Source of the DNA: JBCBKP01 sp038521625
Lineage (GTDB): Bacteria; Planctomycetota; Phycisphaerae; Phycisphaerales; UBA1924
Direction of reading: 5' to 3'
NCBI GenBank assembly: GCA_038521625.1
Contig: JBCBKP010000045.1
Location: 1-17,487 of the forward strand
Length of the DNA: 17,487 nt
Shown: piece by piece, positions 16,885-17,487 of the stretch
How the letters are laid out: every line of letters starts with the position of its first letter
Position numbering within the stretch: position 1 is the stretch's first letter
The notes under the pieces: model-generated
Database searches by the model: none
The model's input: the letters and a program-made list of their open reading frames with translations, nothing else
Told to the model about the DNA's origin: nothing
Made by a program: the position numbers and the translations under genes

Positions 16885-17487
16885 GTCCACGTGTCCGCGC
16901 TCTCCGTCGCCCCGGACTTCGCCGGCGCGCCGTTGCGGCTCTCCAGCGGCGCATGGTGATCGTCCCGCCAGCTCTCCGGGTACGCCGGGTCGTCCAGCGC
17001 CAAGGCCGCCTTCGTCGGGAACATCGGCCGAAACGTGTCGCACATCACCGCCAGCTCGTCGGTGTGCGTCTTGCCCAGGCTCTTCTCCACCGTCCCCGGG
17101 TGCGGGCCGTGCGGGATGCCCTGCGGGTGCATGCTGATCGACTCGCTCTCGATCCCGCGCCGGGCCTTGTAGTTGCCCTCAACGTAATAGAGGATCTCGT
17201 CGCTGTCCACGTTCGAGTGGTTGTACGGGATCGGGATCGCCTCGGGGTGGAAATCGAGCACGCGCGGGCAGAACGAGCAGATCACGAAGTTGTGACCCTC
17301 GAACGTCTGATGGATCGGCGGCGGCATGTGCAGCTTGCCCACGATCGGCGCGAAGTCGTCGATGTTGAAACAGTACGGGTAGTAGCACCCGTCCCAGCCG
17401 ACGATGTCGAGCGGGTGGTAGCCGTACATGTAGCTATGAATGCAGTCCCGCGCCTTGATCCGCACCTCGAACTCGCCCGACTCGTCG
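16881..17487 (-). CDS. hmgA: homogentisate 1,2-dioxygenase, 5' end cut by window edge
   Basis: The frame is open to the window edge, so only the C-terminal roughly 200 residues are seen. This enzyme opens the ring of homogentisate to maleylacetoacetate in tyrosine/phenylalanine breakdown, using Fe(II) in a cupin fold. Family sequence is clear: YHPLDIVGWDGCYYPYCFNI, then MPPPIHQTFEG, CSFCPRVLDFHP, YNHSNVDSDEILYYVEGNYK and HPQGIPHGPHPG. The likely iron ligands are the His of NHSNVDSDE, the Glu of SDEI and the His of PHGPH. It belongs to the bacterial branch, which is somewhat distant from the animal enzymes, so activity on another ring substrate cannot be excluded. The downstream gene overlaps its stop by 4 nt. 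Confidence 0.9.
   Translation of the reverse strand, partial: DESGEFEVRIKARDCIHSYMYGYHPLDIVGWDGCYYPYCFNIDDFAPIVGKLHMPPPIHQTFEGHNFVICSFCPRVLDFHPEAIPIPYNHSNVDSDEILYYVEGNYKARRGIESESISMHPQGIPHGPHPGTVEKSLGKTHTDELAVMCDTFRPMFPTKAALALDDPAYPESWRDDHHAPLESRNGAPAKSGATESADTWT

Overview
This window is GC-rich double-stranded DNA from a bacterial chromosome. The gene content points to a member of the Planctomycetota, most likely class Phycisphaerae. The clues are very high GC, a C-terminal domain resembling the 'GC-type dockerin' of Phycisphaerae surface proteins, secreted TraB/GumN-like and FGE-like proteins, a DUF2617-like protein, and short intergenic repeats of a kind common in that phylum. This placement is inference from protein character, not from a marker-gene search. 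No rRNA, tRNA, CRISPR array, insertion sequence or phage gene was seen.

Layout. (1) Positions 1-5608 are one minus-strand run with gaps of about 10-17 bp: isoleucyl-tRNA synthetase (ileS), a sensor-less histidine kinase, a sigma-54-dependent NtrC-type response regulator, and a bPH2 membrane protein cut by the window edge. (2) A heptanucleotide satellite lies at 5693-5734, followed by a DUF2617-like gene (minus). A 327-bp divergent spacer leads to a plus-strand pair: a large HEAT-repeat protein and a small single-pass membrane protein. (3) Positions 9270-14110 are an accessory-looking zone of exported proteins. It holds a secreted FGE/SUMF1-fold protein with a dockerin-like tail, two paralogous alpha/beta hydrolases (one a lipoprotein), and between the hydrolases a secreted TraB/GumN-family protein. 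That TraB protein carries an internal segment resembling the soluble domain of the type II secretion pseudopilin GspG. The spacers here hold five copies of a REP-like palindromic element. (4) Positions 14163-15497 are ispG of the MEP isoprenoid pathway, preceded by a pair of 17-bp direct repeats. (5) Positions 15626-17487 are a minus-strand operon with 4-bp stop/start overlaps: homogentisate 1,2-dioxygenase (5' end outside the window), an unusually GC-poor unknown gene with an R-x5-H motif, and a conserved-looking small hypothetical protein.

How the genes fit together. The kinase and regulator form an obvious two-component pair and may be transcribed with ileS. The hydrolases, TraB-like protein and FGE-like protein are predicted to act outside the cytoplasm, and all but one have a visible signal sequence or lipobox. 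ispG and hmgA are housekeeping/catabolic anchors.

The most interesting items are the TraB-GspG-like architecture, the REP-like family clustered around the secreted-protein genes, the low-GC HEPN-like candidate inside the hmgA operon, and the half-degenerate zinc site of IleS.
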